NCBI GenBank assembly: GCA_050258375.1
Contig: JBLMYQ010000067.1
Span: 1-24,424, forward strand
Direction of reading: 5' to 3'
DNA length: 24,424 bases
Source of the DNA: JBLMYQ01 sp050258375
GTDB taxonomy: Bacteria; Bacillota; Clostridia; Acetivibrionales; UBA4821
The number at the start of each line of letters is the position of its first letter. The stretch's first letter is position 1. A program made the translations under genes and the position numbers. Below are positions 8,020 through 16,250 of this stretch, one piece after another. Under the pieces are notes generated by a model. It worked only from the letters and a program-made list of their open reading frames with translations. It was not told the origin of the DNA and did no database searches.

Positions 8020-9237
8020 ATGAAACTTGTTAAGATCACTACAGCATATCCACAATATTTAAAGAATTATTATGCTGAGCATACTAATATAGAGACCAAA
8101 TCATATTTAGAGCAAAAAAATGCTTTGGATTTTGACGGGTTTGGGTGGGCTGATTTTTGGTCACATGCAATGAAACCTCTTGGCTATGAAGTGTTTGAGA
8201 TAACGTTAAATGCAATGCCAATGCAGAAGACATGGGCACGGGAAAACGGAATGCAAGATGCTGATTCATTAAGCCCGGAGGCAATAGTATTGGAACAAGT
8301 TAAGAAGATTGAACCTGATATTTTATGGTATGATTATTTTGACGAAAAGCTGTTAAGCCGGATTCGATTTGAAATTCCTACAGTACGTCTAGTTCTAGGA
8401 TGGGTTGGCAGTGCTATTCCAAAAACTAATGTATGGCAGAATATTGATGTTATTCTATCCTGTGCGCCTGAGAGTGTAGATAAACTTAGAAGAGCTGGAT
8501 TTAATGCGCAGCAGCTGCATCATGCATTTGACCCACGAATAAATGAACGTTTGAAAAATAATCCTCAAATATTTGATTTAACGTTTATTGGTCAGATAGT
8601 TAGGGGAAATCAATTTCACTTAGAAAGAGAAAGAATATTAGAGAGCTTATGCTCAAAGGCAAATATTCAAATATTCTCTCCGAGTGCAGGAATAACAACT
8701 AAAGATATATTTAAAACATTTGTTAAAAGACAAGCATTTAGTGTTATACAAATGCTTAAAAAGGCTAATGTATCTAAAGAGATTTTTAAAAAGATACCCA
8801 AAGTTTATCAGATATATAATTGGGCTGAAAAGCCAAATTGGCCTGTTAATTTTCGCTTAAAGCCATATATCAAAAATCCGGTATTTGGATTAGATATGTT
8901 TCAAGTTCTTAAAGATTCTAAAATCACATTAAACATTCATGCGGATTCATCCCCGGAGTATGCATCAAATATGCGTTTATGGGAAGCAACCGGGGTGGGA
9001 ACATGTCTTATAACCGATTGGAGAAAAAACCTAAATGAATTATTCATACCGGATAAAGAAATTGTAACATATAAATCTGTAGATGAATGTGTAGAAAAAG
9101 TTAAGTGGTTATTGGAACATCCTGCTGAATGTCAAGAAATTGCTAAGGCTGGACAAGCCAGAACTTTAAAAGAACATACATTTTCTCAAAGAGCAATTGA
9201 ATTAGATGAAATGATTCGAAAGGAACTTAAATTGTAA
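8020..9237 (+). CDS. GT-B glycosyltransferase, CgeB-like
   Basis: This 405-residue protein resembles the CgeB-like glycosyltransferases. The N-terminal half contains DILWYDYFDEKLLSRI and LVLGWVGSAIP. The C-terminal half has the usual GT-B nucleotide-sugar site: ASNMRLWEATGVGTCLITDW, then the spaced IVTYKSVDECVEKVKWLLEHP and IAKAGQARTLKEHTFSQRAIEL, the typical end of this family. The start ATG has only a weak AAGG 9-12 bases upstream. It is separated from the GT2 gene by 82 bp, one of the larger gaps in the cluster. Its stop overlaps the next start by one base (TAATG). The sugar it transfers is unknown. Confidence 0.85.
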   Translation: MKLVKITTAYPQYLKNYYAEHTNIETKSYLEQKNALDFDGFGWADFWSHAMKPLGYEVFEITLNAMPMQKTWARENGMQDADSLSPEAIVLEQVKKIEPDILWYDYFDEKLLSRIRFEIPTVRLVLGWVGSAIPKTNVWQNIDVILSCAPESVDKLRRAGFNAQQLHHAFDPRINERLKNNPQIFDLTFIGQIVRGNQFHLERERILESLCSKANIQIFSPSAGITTKDIFKTFVKRQAFSVIQMLKKANVSKEIFKKIPKVYQIYNWAEKPNWPVNFRLKPYIKNPVFGLDMFQVLKDSKITLNIHADSSPEYASNMRLWEATGVGTCLITDWRKNLNELFIPDKEIVTYKSVDECVEKVKWLLEHPAECQEIAKAGQARTLKEHTFSQRAIELDEMIRKELKL

Positions 9238-10058
9238 TGTTCAATATTTTAAGGGTTATATTTTATGAACCACTAAAGCATATATATAAATTGATTTTTA
9301 ATAAAAAATATAGAAAATATTTCTTATTAGAGTCTAAACTAAAGAATAATCCACGTTTTACTGATTGCCATGTAAAAGTAGATGGCTTAGATTTATATAT
9401 ACCTGATTCACTGTCAGCTATTCACATGTATAGAGAAATTTTTATAGATAGAATTTATGATTTTAATAGTTTAGGGAATGAACCTTATATTTTAGATTTG
9501 GGTTCTAATATAGGGCTAAGTGTTTTATTTTTTAAATGTCTTTATCCAAATTCCAATATTACAGCTTTTGAAGCTGATCCCAATATATTTAAATATCTGA
9601 AAAAAAATTTATACGAGAATGGATTTAATGATGTTAATTTAATTAATAAAGCTGTATGGTATGAAAATACTACTCTGAATTTTTGCTCTGATGGAGCGGA
9701 TGGAGGGCATATATCGTCTGAAGGAAATGATAAGCTGATTTGCGTTGAAACTGTTGATATTACAGAGCATCTAAAGGATAAACAGGTAGATTTTTTAAAA
9801 ATTGATATTGAGGGGGCAGAGGAGTTTGTTATTCCGGCTTGCCAAAAATATTTAATGAATGTAAGAAACTTATTTGTTGAATATCATTCAAAGGTTGGTC
9901 AAAAACAATGTTTGAGTGAATTGTTAAAGATTATTGAAGATGCTGGGTTTCGTGTTCATATTCATAGTGCTGTTTGTAGTCCTTCGCCATTTGTAGATTT
10001 AAGAGTTAATTCTGGATTTGATTTACAACTTAATATTTTTGGATGGAGAGAAAAATGA
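9237..10058 (+). CDS. FkbM family methyltransferase
   Basis: This 273-residue protein is probably an O-methyltransferase acting on the glycan. SAM motif I is ILDLGSNIGLS (85-95), acidic motif FEADP (111-115) and the FkbM hallmark VDFLKIDIEGAEEFVIP (about 184-200), followed by LFVEYHS. About 80 residues precede the SAM fold. Start and stop overlap the neighbours (TAATG upstream, ATGA downstream), so the genes are very likely translated together. FkbM proteins in polysaccharide clusters usually methylate sugar hydroxyls; the position here is unknown. Confidence 0.9.
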   Translation: MFNILRVIFYEPLKHIYKLIFNKKYRKYFLLESKLKNNPRFTDCHVKVDGLDLYIPDSLSAIHMYREIFIDRIYDFNSLGNEPYILDLGSNIGLSVLFFKCLYPNSNITAFEADPNIFKYLKKNLYENGFNDVNLINKAVWYENTTLNFCSDGADGGHISSEGNDKLICVETVDITEHLKDKQVDFLKIDIEGAEEFVIPACQKYLMNVRNLFVEYHSKVGQKQCLSELLKIIEDAGFRVHIHSAVCSPSPFVDLRVNSGFDLQLNIFGWREK

Positions 10059-10747
10059 ATTTAGGTCTAATCAAAACTTTAGTAAGGAAAAAAACACCAA
10101 TTATCCTCAATGAACTCAAACGAGTAAATCCGGTTAGCTCGGATTTTGGGTTTTCAAGAGGAACTCCTATTGACCGTTATTATATCGAAAAATTTTTGGG
10201 TGATAACAGCTGCTTGATTAAAGGACATGCGCTGGAGATTGCTGATAGCTATTATTGCAAACGTTTTGGTGGAAGCAAAATAAATAAATATGAGGTTTTA
10301 CATGCTACTGCTGATAATAATAATGCTACAGTAATTGGAGACTTGACGAACTATACTACGCTTCCGGAAAATTTGGTCGATTGCTTTGTATGTACGCAGA
10401 CTTTTAACTTTATATTTGATGTACAAAAAGCTATTGAAGGAGCACACCACATCCTAAAGCCAGGTGGGGTCTTATTAGCAACAGTAGCCGGAATTAGTCA
10501 GATTAGCCGTTATGATATGGATAGGTGGGGAGATTACTGGAGGTTTACAACCGAATCGGTAAAAAGACTTTTTGAGCCTATATTCATGGGTGGTTGTGAG
10601 ATTACATCATATGGCAATGTCTTAGCAGCAACTGCTTTCCTTCAAGGAATTGCAGTTGAAGACTTACCTCAAACAGCTCTTCTTGATGAAACCGACCCTG
10701 ATTATCAGATGCTCATTACTATTATTGCTAAAAAAGGTGGCATATAA
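10055..10747 (+). CDS. Class I SAM methyltransferase-like protein of the polysaccharide cluster
   Basis: This 230-residue protein has a methyltransferase fold with degenerate motif I: HALEIADSYYCKRFGGSK instead of a glycine-rich loop. GDLTNYTTLPENLVDCFVCTQTFNFIFDVQKAIEGAHHILKPGGVLLATVAG is the well-conserved methyltransf_11-like middle, too long to be chance. The ending RWGDYWRFTTESVKRLFEP is typical of a subgroup found in glycan clusters. I chose ATG 10055 because GGAGAG lies just ahead and it forms an ATGA overlap with the FkbM gene; an ATG at 10043 is inside that binding site. With motif I altered, SAM binding should not be taken for granted. The deacetylase gene starts one base after its stop. 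Confidence 0.78.
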   Translation: MNLGLIKTLVRKKTPIILNELKRVNPVSSDFGFSRGTPIDRYYIEKFLGDNSCLIKGHALEIADSYYCKRFGGSKINKYEVLHATADNNNATVIGDLTNYTTLPENLVDCFVCTQTFNFIFDVQKAIEGAHHILKPGGVLLATVAGISQISRYDMDRWGDYWRFTTESVKRLFEPIFMGGCEITSYGNVLAATAFLQGIAVEDLPQTALLDETDPDYQMLITIIAKKGGI

Positions 10748-10748
10748 A

Positions 10749-11714
10749 ATGTTACGTAGGGCATATCGCTTTTGTCGACAAGAGGCTAATATAGTTAGAA
10801 ACGTGGCAGCAAACAAGATAAGTACTCCGGTAATTGTCCTTCTTTATCATCGTGTAACCACATTATGTAGTGACCCACAGCTTTTATCCGTATGCCCAGC
10901 TAATTTCCGTGCTCATTTAAAGGTGATAAAGGATAATTTTCCGGTACTTCGTTTTGATGATGACTGGTCAAATGTCAGGGAACCATCAGTTGTAATCACT
11001 TTCGACGATGGTTATGCAGATAATGCTTTAGAAGTACTGCCAATTTTAGAGGAAACCAATATACCAGCGACCTTTTTCATAAGTTTAGGTTATATAGGAA
11101 AATCTGAAGAGTTTTGGTGGGATGAACTTGAACGAATAATTTTACTGCAGGATATTTTAGCTGATAATTTTAAATTCAAAGATAAAACGTGGGAACTAAA
11201 AAATGAAAAAGAAATAAATAGGTTTTATACTGATATGCATTTATTAATAAAGAAGATGGAAGCTCCCCGACGAGAAGAATTAATAAAATACTTAAGAGGT
11301 TGGGCTAATATCAGTGAGGAGGGAAGAGAATCCCACAAACCTGTGTCAATAAAACAATTAAAAAAATTATCTGGTAGTTCGTTGGTGACGATTGGTGCAC
11401 ATAGTGTAACACATTCATGCTTGGCTAATCAAACACTTGAAAGCCAGAAATGGGAAATTGAAAAATCAAAGAGCGGATTGGAAGATTTCATAGGTAAGGA
11501 AGTGAAAGTATTTTCCTATCCTTTTGGAGGCTTGAAAGATTATACAAAGCAAACAGCCCAATTAGTAAAAGAAGCTGGCTTTATTAAGGCGGCATCAAAC
11601 TTCTCTGGACAGTGGCACTATTGGTCAGATTCATTCCAAATACCTAGGCATATAGTTAGAAATTGGGATGGAGAGACATTTGAAAAATATTTAAAGAGGT
11701 TTTGGATATCATGA
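10749..11714 (+). CDS. Polysaccharide deacetylase (NodB domain)
   Basis: The protein (321 residues from ATG 10749) carries the NodB/CE4 fold that removes acetyl groups from sugar amines or hydroxyls with a metal ion. LLYHRV (about 31-36) is the entry strand, TFDDGYADN (84-92) holds the catalytic and metal-binding aspartates, and GAHSVTHSCLAN supplies the two metal-binding histidines (H-x3-H). VFSYPFGG is the third conserved motif. The frame is open further upstream, but that part overlaps the preceding gene; GGTGG just ahead of ATG 10749 supports this start. I see no convincing signal peptide, so it may act in the cytoplasm on lipid-linked intermediates, which is inference. It ends in an ATGA overlap. 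Confidence 0.9.
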   Translation: MLRRAYRFCRQEANIVRNVAANKISTPVIVLLYHRVTTLCSDPQLLSVCPANFRAHLKVIKDNFPVLRFDDDWSNVREPSVVITFDDGYADNALEVLPILEETNIPATFFISLGYIGKSEEFWWDELERIILLQDILADNFKFKDKTWELKNEKEINRFYTDMHLLIKKMEAPRREELIKYLRGWANISEEGRESHKPVSIKQLKKLSGSSLVTIGAHSVTHSCLANQTLESQKWEIEKSKSGLEDFIGKEVKVFSYPFGGLKDYTKQTAQLVKEAGFIKAASNFSGQWHYWSDSFQIPRHIVRNWDGETFEKYLKRFWIS

Positions 11715-12982
11715 AAACGCTAATAATAAATACCTATGATGGAGATGGGGGAGCTGCACGTTCAGCTTACCGCCTTCATAAAGGTCTGCAAAGCATAGGG
11801 ATAAATAGTCAAATGCTGGTACAATATAAGAAGAGTGATGACCAATCTGTTATCAGTCTTTATAAGAGATTTTCCATGATATTTTCTAAAATCCGGGCGC
11901 ATATTGACAGATTGCCTTTGAAAGTTTATCCAAACCGTAAAAAGTTTATGTGGGGATTAGCATGGCTGCCTGTAACCTTTAAAGCTATAGTTGGACACCT
12001 AAAGCCTGAGATACTTCACTTGCACTGGATAAGCGCAGGCTTTGTAAACGTAAAATATTTAGCACAAATAAAACAACCTATTATTTGGACACTTCATGAT
12101 TCGTGGGCATTTACTGGAGGCTGTCATATACCGTTTGAATGTAAAAGCTATCAGAATTCCTGCGGTAAGTGTCCTCAGCTTGGTTCAAATATTAATATCG
12201 ATATTAGCAATTGGGTCTGGAGACGAAAAGCAAAGTACTGGAAGAATATTAATCTTACAGTTGTAACTCCAAGTAAATGGCTGGCTGATTGTGCAAGAGC
12301 CAGCTCACTCTTTAGAAATATGCGTATAGAAGTAATACCAAATGGTTTAGATTTAAAAATTTATAAGCCAGTAGAGAAGTCAATTGCTCGTAATATTTTG
12401 AATTTGCCGCAAGATAAGAAACTAATTTTATTCGGAGCTATGAGCAGCACTAGTGATTTGAATAAAGGTTTTTATTACCTTCAAGAGGCACTGCAATATT
12501 TAGTACAACAGGGGATGAATGAAAGTATAGAGGTTGTGGTTTTTGGTAATTCCAGTAAAGAGGTTGAACCGCAAATAGGGTTTAAAACATATTACCTAGG
12601 TAATTTTAATGATGATTATACGCTTGCTTTGCTCTATTCGGCGGCAGACGTTTTTGTTGCTCCGTCTATCCAAGAAAACCTTTCTAATACAGTAATGGAG
12701 TCTTTAGCATGTGGAACACCATGTGTTGCTTTTAATATTGGCGGTATGCCAGATATGATAAATCATCAAGAAAATGGTTATTTGGCACGTGCTTTTGAGG
12801 CAGATGACCTTGAGGAAGGAATTTCATGGGTATTAGCAGATAATGAAAGATTAAATAGATTATCAAAAAAGGCACGTGAAAAAGCCGAAAGAGAGTATAA
12901 TATTGAGGACATTGCCAGAAGGTATTCAAAGCTGTACAATGAATTATCAGACAATACTAAAAAACAAAATGGAGAAAGATAA
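11711..12982 (+). CDS. Glycosyltransferase family 4
   Basis: This 423-residue GT-B retaining glycosyltransferase resembles the WcaC-like subgroup of surface-glycan transferases. The N-terminal MKTLIINTYDGDGGAARSAYRLHKGL, the HLHWISAGFVN segment, and the cysteine-containing TLHDSWAFTGGCHIPFEC ... SCGKCPQLG block are typical of that subgroup. VVTPSKWLADCAR and VIPNGLDLKIY enter the donor domain, and APSIQENLSNTVMESLACGTPCVAF is the E-x7-E nucleotide-sugar site. The ATG at 11711 overlaps the deacetylase stop as ATGA; AGAGG lies 11 bases upstream. The stop is one base before the fcl remnant, exactly the arrangement seen between the acyltransferase and intact fcl. The donor sugar is unknown. Confidence 0.92.
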   Translation: MKTLIINTYDGDGGAARSAYRLHKGLQSIGINSQMLVQYKKSDDQSVISLYKRFSMIFSKIRAHIDRLPLKVYPNRKKFMWGLAWLPVTFKAIVGHLKPEILHLHWISAGFVNVKYLAQIKQPIIWTLHDSWAFTGGCHIPFECKSYQNSCGKCPQLGSNINIDISNWVWRRKAKYWKNINLTVVTPSKWLADCARASSLFRNMRIEVIPNGLDLKIYKPVEKSIARNILNLPQDKKLILFGAMSSTSDLNKGFYYLQEALQYLVQQGMNESIEVVVFGNSSKEVEPQIGFKTYYLGNFNDDYTLALLYSAADVFVAPSIQENLSNTVMESLACGTPCVAFNIGGMPDMINHQENGYLARAFEADDLEEGISWVLADNERLNRLSKKAREKAEREYNIEDIARRYSKLYNELSDNTKKQNGER

Positions 12983-13044
12983 AATGAATAAAGATTTAAA
13001 AGTTTATATTGCAGGACATAGAGGTCTCGTTGGGTCTGCAATAA
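12974..13044 (+). repeat. 71-bp direct repeat, left copy (fcl start region)
   Basis: This matches 14250-14320 at 63 of 71 positions with no gaps (offset 1276 bp). It spans the last codons and stop of the upstream gene, the start codon and the first 20 codons of fcl. Similarity ends abruptly at 13045. The two copies bracket the acyltransferase gene. Confidence 0.9.
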
Positions 13045-13067
13045 TAAACTATAAACTCATTAAATAA
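12984..13067 (+). pseudogene. Truncated fcl remnant (GDP-L-fucose synthase N-terminus)
   Basis: The frame encodes only 27 residues, MNKDLKVYIAGHRGLVGSAI followed by seven unrelated residues and a stop. The first 20 match the N-terminus of the intact fcl gene 1.28 kb downstream except at three residues (D/N, L/S, V/I), including the NADP-binding GHRGLVGSA loop. GGAGAAAG at 12971-12978 is an intact ribosome binding site, and the start sits one base after the GT4 stop, so a 27-residue peptide could still be translated. It is far too short to be an enzyme. The neat break after the loop, followed by the acyltransferase gene, marks it as a scar of a gene insertion. Confidence 0.88.
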
Positions 13068-13088
13068 ATAGGAGCGGGCACGTAAAAT

Positions 13089-14258
13089 ATGGGAAAAAGG
13101 TTGGATTACATTGATGCAATAAGAGGTTTGGCAATATTTGGGGTTATTGTGGTGCATACATCGCATGAGATTTATGATTTGCCTAAATATCTGCTTAAAA
13201 TAGCAACTGAAGGTGCAAGAGGGGTGCAACTATTTTTTATTGCTAGTGCCCTTACACTATTTATGACAATGATAAAAAGACAAGAAAAAGAAAAACATCT
13301 TATAATTAACTTTTTCATAAGAAGGTTCTTTAGAATAGCTCCATTATTTTATATTGCAATTATTTTTTATATTTTAAAAGATGGATTAGGACCACGTTAT
13401 TGGCTGGGAGATGCTCCAGGTATTAGTGCATGGAATATAATTGCAACTATATTTTTTATAAATGGTTGGAATCCGTATTGGATTAATAGTATAGTGCCTG
13501 GTGGCTGGTCTATAGCTGTTGAAATGACATTTTATTTATTAGTGCCTTTAATATTTTTTAAAATAAAAAATATTAGTAAGGCAATTTGGCTTTTTATTTT
13601 TTCGATTTTTTTAAGCTTTTCTTTAAATAGAATATTAGAGAATGTACATTTTATAAGCGATCAAAGATTATGGAGTGAGTATTTATTTTTCTGGTTTCCC
13701 TCACAGTTTCCTGTTTTTTGTTTAGGCATAGTTTTATATTTTTTAATATTTAGTACCTCAAACTTAATAAAAGATTCTAATAAAATTCAAATAGCAACAT
13801 TATTATTAGGGAGTTCATTTTGTATGATACTTGCTTTATTAAAGGGCGTAAGCGTACCCTGTGTCGATAATCATGTTTTATATGGAATTGCTTTTGTTAT
13901 ATTTGCGCTTTCATTAAGTATCTATCAATTTGAAATTTTTGTTAATTCTTTTTGGATATATCTTGGGAAAATAAGTTTTAGTAGTTATTTAAGTCATTTT
14001 GCATTAATACCTATTGCTACATCAATAATAAGTTATACTTGCTTAGAGGCAACGGCGAAATATTTATTACTACTTTTAATAACTTTAATTCTTACAATTA
14101 CAGTATCCTCAATAACATATTATTATGTAGAAAAACCGTGTATTAAACTAGGTAGTATACTAATTAAAAAAATAGAAACTTCAAATTATACAATATGGTT
14201 AAAAAAGAAAAAAAATACTATTTATAGTAGTTTTAAAGATATTGAAAGGGAAAGATAA
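13089..14258 (+). CDS. Membrane acyltransferase (acyltransferase family 3, OafA-like)
   Basis: This 389-residue integral membrane protein probably transfers an acetyl or other acyl group to the glycan. It opens with RLDYIDAIRGLAIFGVIVVHTSH, the family signature with the conserved histidine at residue 23. IRRFFRIAPLF (about residue 77) is the conserved arginine motif, and PGGWSIAVEMTFYLLVPLIFF is the central WSIxVE block. About ten hydrophobic segments follow, ending in YYYVEKPCIKLG, the usual close. GGAGCGGG lies about 12 bases before the ATG. The DNA is visibly richer in A and T than the flanking genes and is bracketed by the two copies of the fcl start region, so it was probably acquired separately. 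Its stop is one base before fcl. Confidence 0.92.
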   Translation: MGKRLDYIDAIRGLAIFGVIVVHTSHEIYDLPKYLLKIATEGARGVQLFFIASALTLFMTMIKRQEKEKHLIINFFIRRFFRIAPLFYIAIIFYILKDGLGPRYWLGDAPGISAWNIIATIFFINGWNPYWINSIVPGGWSIAVEMTFYLLVPLIFFKIKNISKAIWLFIFSIFLSFSLNRILENVHFISDQRLWSEYLFFWFPSQFPVFCLGIVLYFLIFSTSNLIKDSNKIQIATLLLGSSFCMILALLKGVSVPCVDNHVLYGIAFVIFALSLSIYQFEIFVNSFWIYLGKISFSSYLSHFALIPIATSIISYTCLEATAKYLLLLLITLILTITVSSITYYYVEKPCIKLGSILIKKIETSNYTIWLKKKKNTIYSSFKDIERER

Positions 14259-14320
14259 AATGAATAAAAATTCAAAAATTTATATTGCAGGGCACAGAGG
14301 ACTTGTCGGGTCTGCAATAA
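14250..14320 (+). repeat. 71-bp direct repeat, right copy (start of intact fcl)
   Basis: This is the partner of 12974-13044, with eight substitutions, most of them silent in fcl. It includes the final codons and stop of the acyltransferase gene, so the two upstream genes end in the same way. The divergence shows the copies did not come from a very recent tandem duplication of one sequence. Confidence 0.9.
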
Positions 14321-15201
14321 AGAGAAACCTTGAAGAACGAGGTTATTCCAATTTAATATATCGAACCAGTACGGAGTTAGACCTAAGAAATCAATCGGCA
14401 GTTGAAAAATTCTTTGCCGATGAAAGGCCTGAGTATGTATTTCTTGCTGCTGCCAAGGTTGGCGGCATTAATGCTAACAATACCTATTCTGCAGAATTCA
14501 TATATGATAATATTACAATACAGACAAATATCATTCATGCTTCATACCTAAATGGAGTAAAAAAACTCCTCTTTTTGGGAAGCTCCTGCATATACCCGAA
14601 ATTTGCTCCTCAGCCAATTAAGGAGGAATATCTGTTAACCGGTGAACTGGAACCTACTAATGAGCCTTATGCAATAGCAAAAATTGCAGGCATAAAAATG
14701 TGTGATGCATACAATAAGCAATATGGCACAAACTTTATTTCAGTAATGCCGACCAATCTTTATGGACCAAATGACAACTTTGATTTGGAAAGCTCTCATG
14801 TTTTACCTGCACTTATAAGAAAGTTTTATGAAGCAAAGAATGAAAACAAGCCTGAGGTTGAAATATGGGGAACTGGACAGCCGCGAAGAGAGTTTTTATA
14901 TGTAGATGACCTCGCAGATGCTTGCATTTTTTTAATGGGAAATTTTAATTTCAGTGATATTGGTTCTCATATTAACATTGGAACTGGCAAGGATATAACC
15001 ATACAGGAATTAGCGGAGTTGATAAAGGATACTGCCGGATACAAAGGCATAATAAGATTTAACCACAATATGCCGGATGGAACACCAAGAAAGCTGTTGG
15101 ATGTTTCCAGATTGAAAGCATTGGGGTGGCAGGCAAAAATTCAGTTAGAGCAGGGCATAAGGATGACATTTGATTATTATATGTCCGAACAAGTAAAATG
15201 A
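14260..15201 (+). CDS. fcl: GDP-L-fucose synthase
   Basis: This dual-function epimerase/reductase turns the product of Gmd into GDP-L-fucose using NADPH. The 313-residue protein has the NADP loop GHRGLVGSA (11-19) and the full catalytic set: S108 and C110 in GSSCIYP, Y137 and K141 in PYAIAK, and H180 in ESSHVLPALIRKF, each one position beyond the E. coli enzyme numbering I recall (S107, C109, Y136, K140, H179). I placed the start at ATG 14260, one base after the acyltransferase stop; an in-frame TTG at 14242 lies in that gene. It sits about 10.4 kb from gmd, with the transferase genes between. Its N-terminal coding sequence is duplicated as a remnant upstream. Confidence 0.97.
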   Translation: MNKNSKIYIAGHRGLVGSAIKRNLEERGYSNLIYRTSTELDLRNQSAVEKFFADERPEYVFLAAAKVGGINANNTYSAEFIYDNITIQTNIIHASYLNGVKKLLFLGSSCIYPKFAPQPIKEEYLLTGELEPTNEPYAIAKIAGIKMCDAYNKQYGTNFISVMPTNLYGPNDNFDLESSHVLPALIRKFYEAKNENKPEVEIWGTGQPRREFLYVDDLADACIFLMGNFNFSDIGSHINIGTGKDITIQELAELIKDTAGYKGIIRFNHNMPDGTPRKLLDVSRLKALGWQAKIQLEQGIRMTFDYYMSEQVK

Positions 15202-15215
15202 ATGAAAGGGAAGCT

Positions 15216-16217
15216 ATGAAAGAAATAGTTCTTGTAGATGTTTACTACAGTCACGGCGGTCACAATAAGGTTTATGCAGATACTATTATGACTGGGATTG
15301 ATAGCTTTGAGGCATGCTTGGCTCAAACATCTAAAGAGATTCCAATACTTCATAAAAGAACAGATATTATAAAAATTATTATTTATAATATAAAATATCT
15401 ATTAAAAATATTTTTCAATAGAAATAAGCATATACATTTTTTATTTTTGGACAGCTTTATAAAATATATCTGGTTGATGTATCCACTGCTTGTTATATTA
15501 AAAAAATCAAGAGGGCTAACTATTACAGGTACTTATCATGTTTTTAATAAAAATAAATTTATGAATCCTATAATGGGATTATTTGATGCTATTGTTGTAC
15601 ATTCAGATTTTGAACCCAAAGATTTAAAGAAAAAATCAAAAATAATTAAAATAAACTATCCTAGTTTTTTGAGTATCAAGGCAGATAAACGCTGTCACCC
15701 AGAGAGAATCAGGTTCGGATTCTTGGGCGGAAACCGTAAGGAAAAAAGATTTGATTTATTTATTGAAGCAATTAATAAAACCCAGCATGATATTGAGGTC
15801 GTTATTGGTGGAGCAAATACAGACCTAAGTTCAAATGGTCTGCAGCTCAACAAAAAATCAAAAATAATTTCCAGATTTCTGACGGATGAAGAGCTAAAAG
15901 AGCTGATACAATATATTGATGTGCTTATTTTACCTTATGATTCATCATTCAAGGGGCAAAGCGGTCCTTTAATTGAAGCTGCATATGCCGGTAAAATTAT
16001 TATAAGCTCTGATGCTCAAGTAATGAAGCAGACGGTAATCAGATATAATCTTGGGGAAATATTTGAGAGCGGAAATTCTAAAGATTTAGTAGAAAAAATT
16101 GATAAAGTAATTTTGAATTTTGATAGCTACTACCCTAATAAAGAGTTTTGGAAAGATTATGATAAAAGTAAATTTATTGCTGACTATGCTGATTTTTTTA
16201 AGCAATATCAAACATAA
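15216..16217 (+). CDS. GT-B type glycosyltransferase
   Basis: From ATG 15216 the protein has 333 residues. The N-terminus reads MKEIVLVDVYYSHGGHNKVY, a plausible acceptor-domain start with a glycine/histidine loop. The C-terminal half has FGFLGGNRKEKRFDLFIEAI, then LILPYDSSFKGQSGPLIEAAYAGKIIISS, which is the nucleotide-sugar site of GT4-like enzymes. An in-frame ATG at 15198 forms an ATGA overlap with fcl but has no binding site; AAAGGG lies 5 bases before 15216, so I prefer that, with the longer form possible through coupling. The segment around residues 55-75 is strongly lysine/isoleucine-rich and may lie on the membrane surface. Donor unknown. Confidence 0.82.
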   Translation: MKEIVLVDVYYSHGGHNKVYADTIMTGIDSFEACLAQTSKEIPILHKRTDIIKIIIYNIKYLLKIFFNRNKHIHFLFLDSFIKYIWLMYPLLVILKKSRGLTITGTYHVFNKNKFMNPIMGLFDAIVVHSDFEPKDLKKKSKIIKINYPSFLSIKADKRCHPERIRFGFLGGNRKEKRFDLFIEAINKTQHDIEVVIGGANTDLSSNGLQLNKKSKIISRFLTDEELKELIQYIDVLILPYDSSFKGQSGPLIEAAYAGKIIISSDAQVMKQTVIRYNLGEIFESGNSKDLVEKIDKVILNFDSYYPNKEFWKDYDKSKFIADYADFFKQYQT

Positions 16218-16250
16218 TAAAAGTTTTTATAGGAGATTAAAAATATTATT

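Noticed and set aside
12876..13067. A 63-codon plus frame ending with the fcl remnant
   Set aside because: Its first half overlaps the GT4 gene in another frame; only the part from ATG 12984 has a ribosome binding site and homology.
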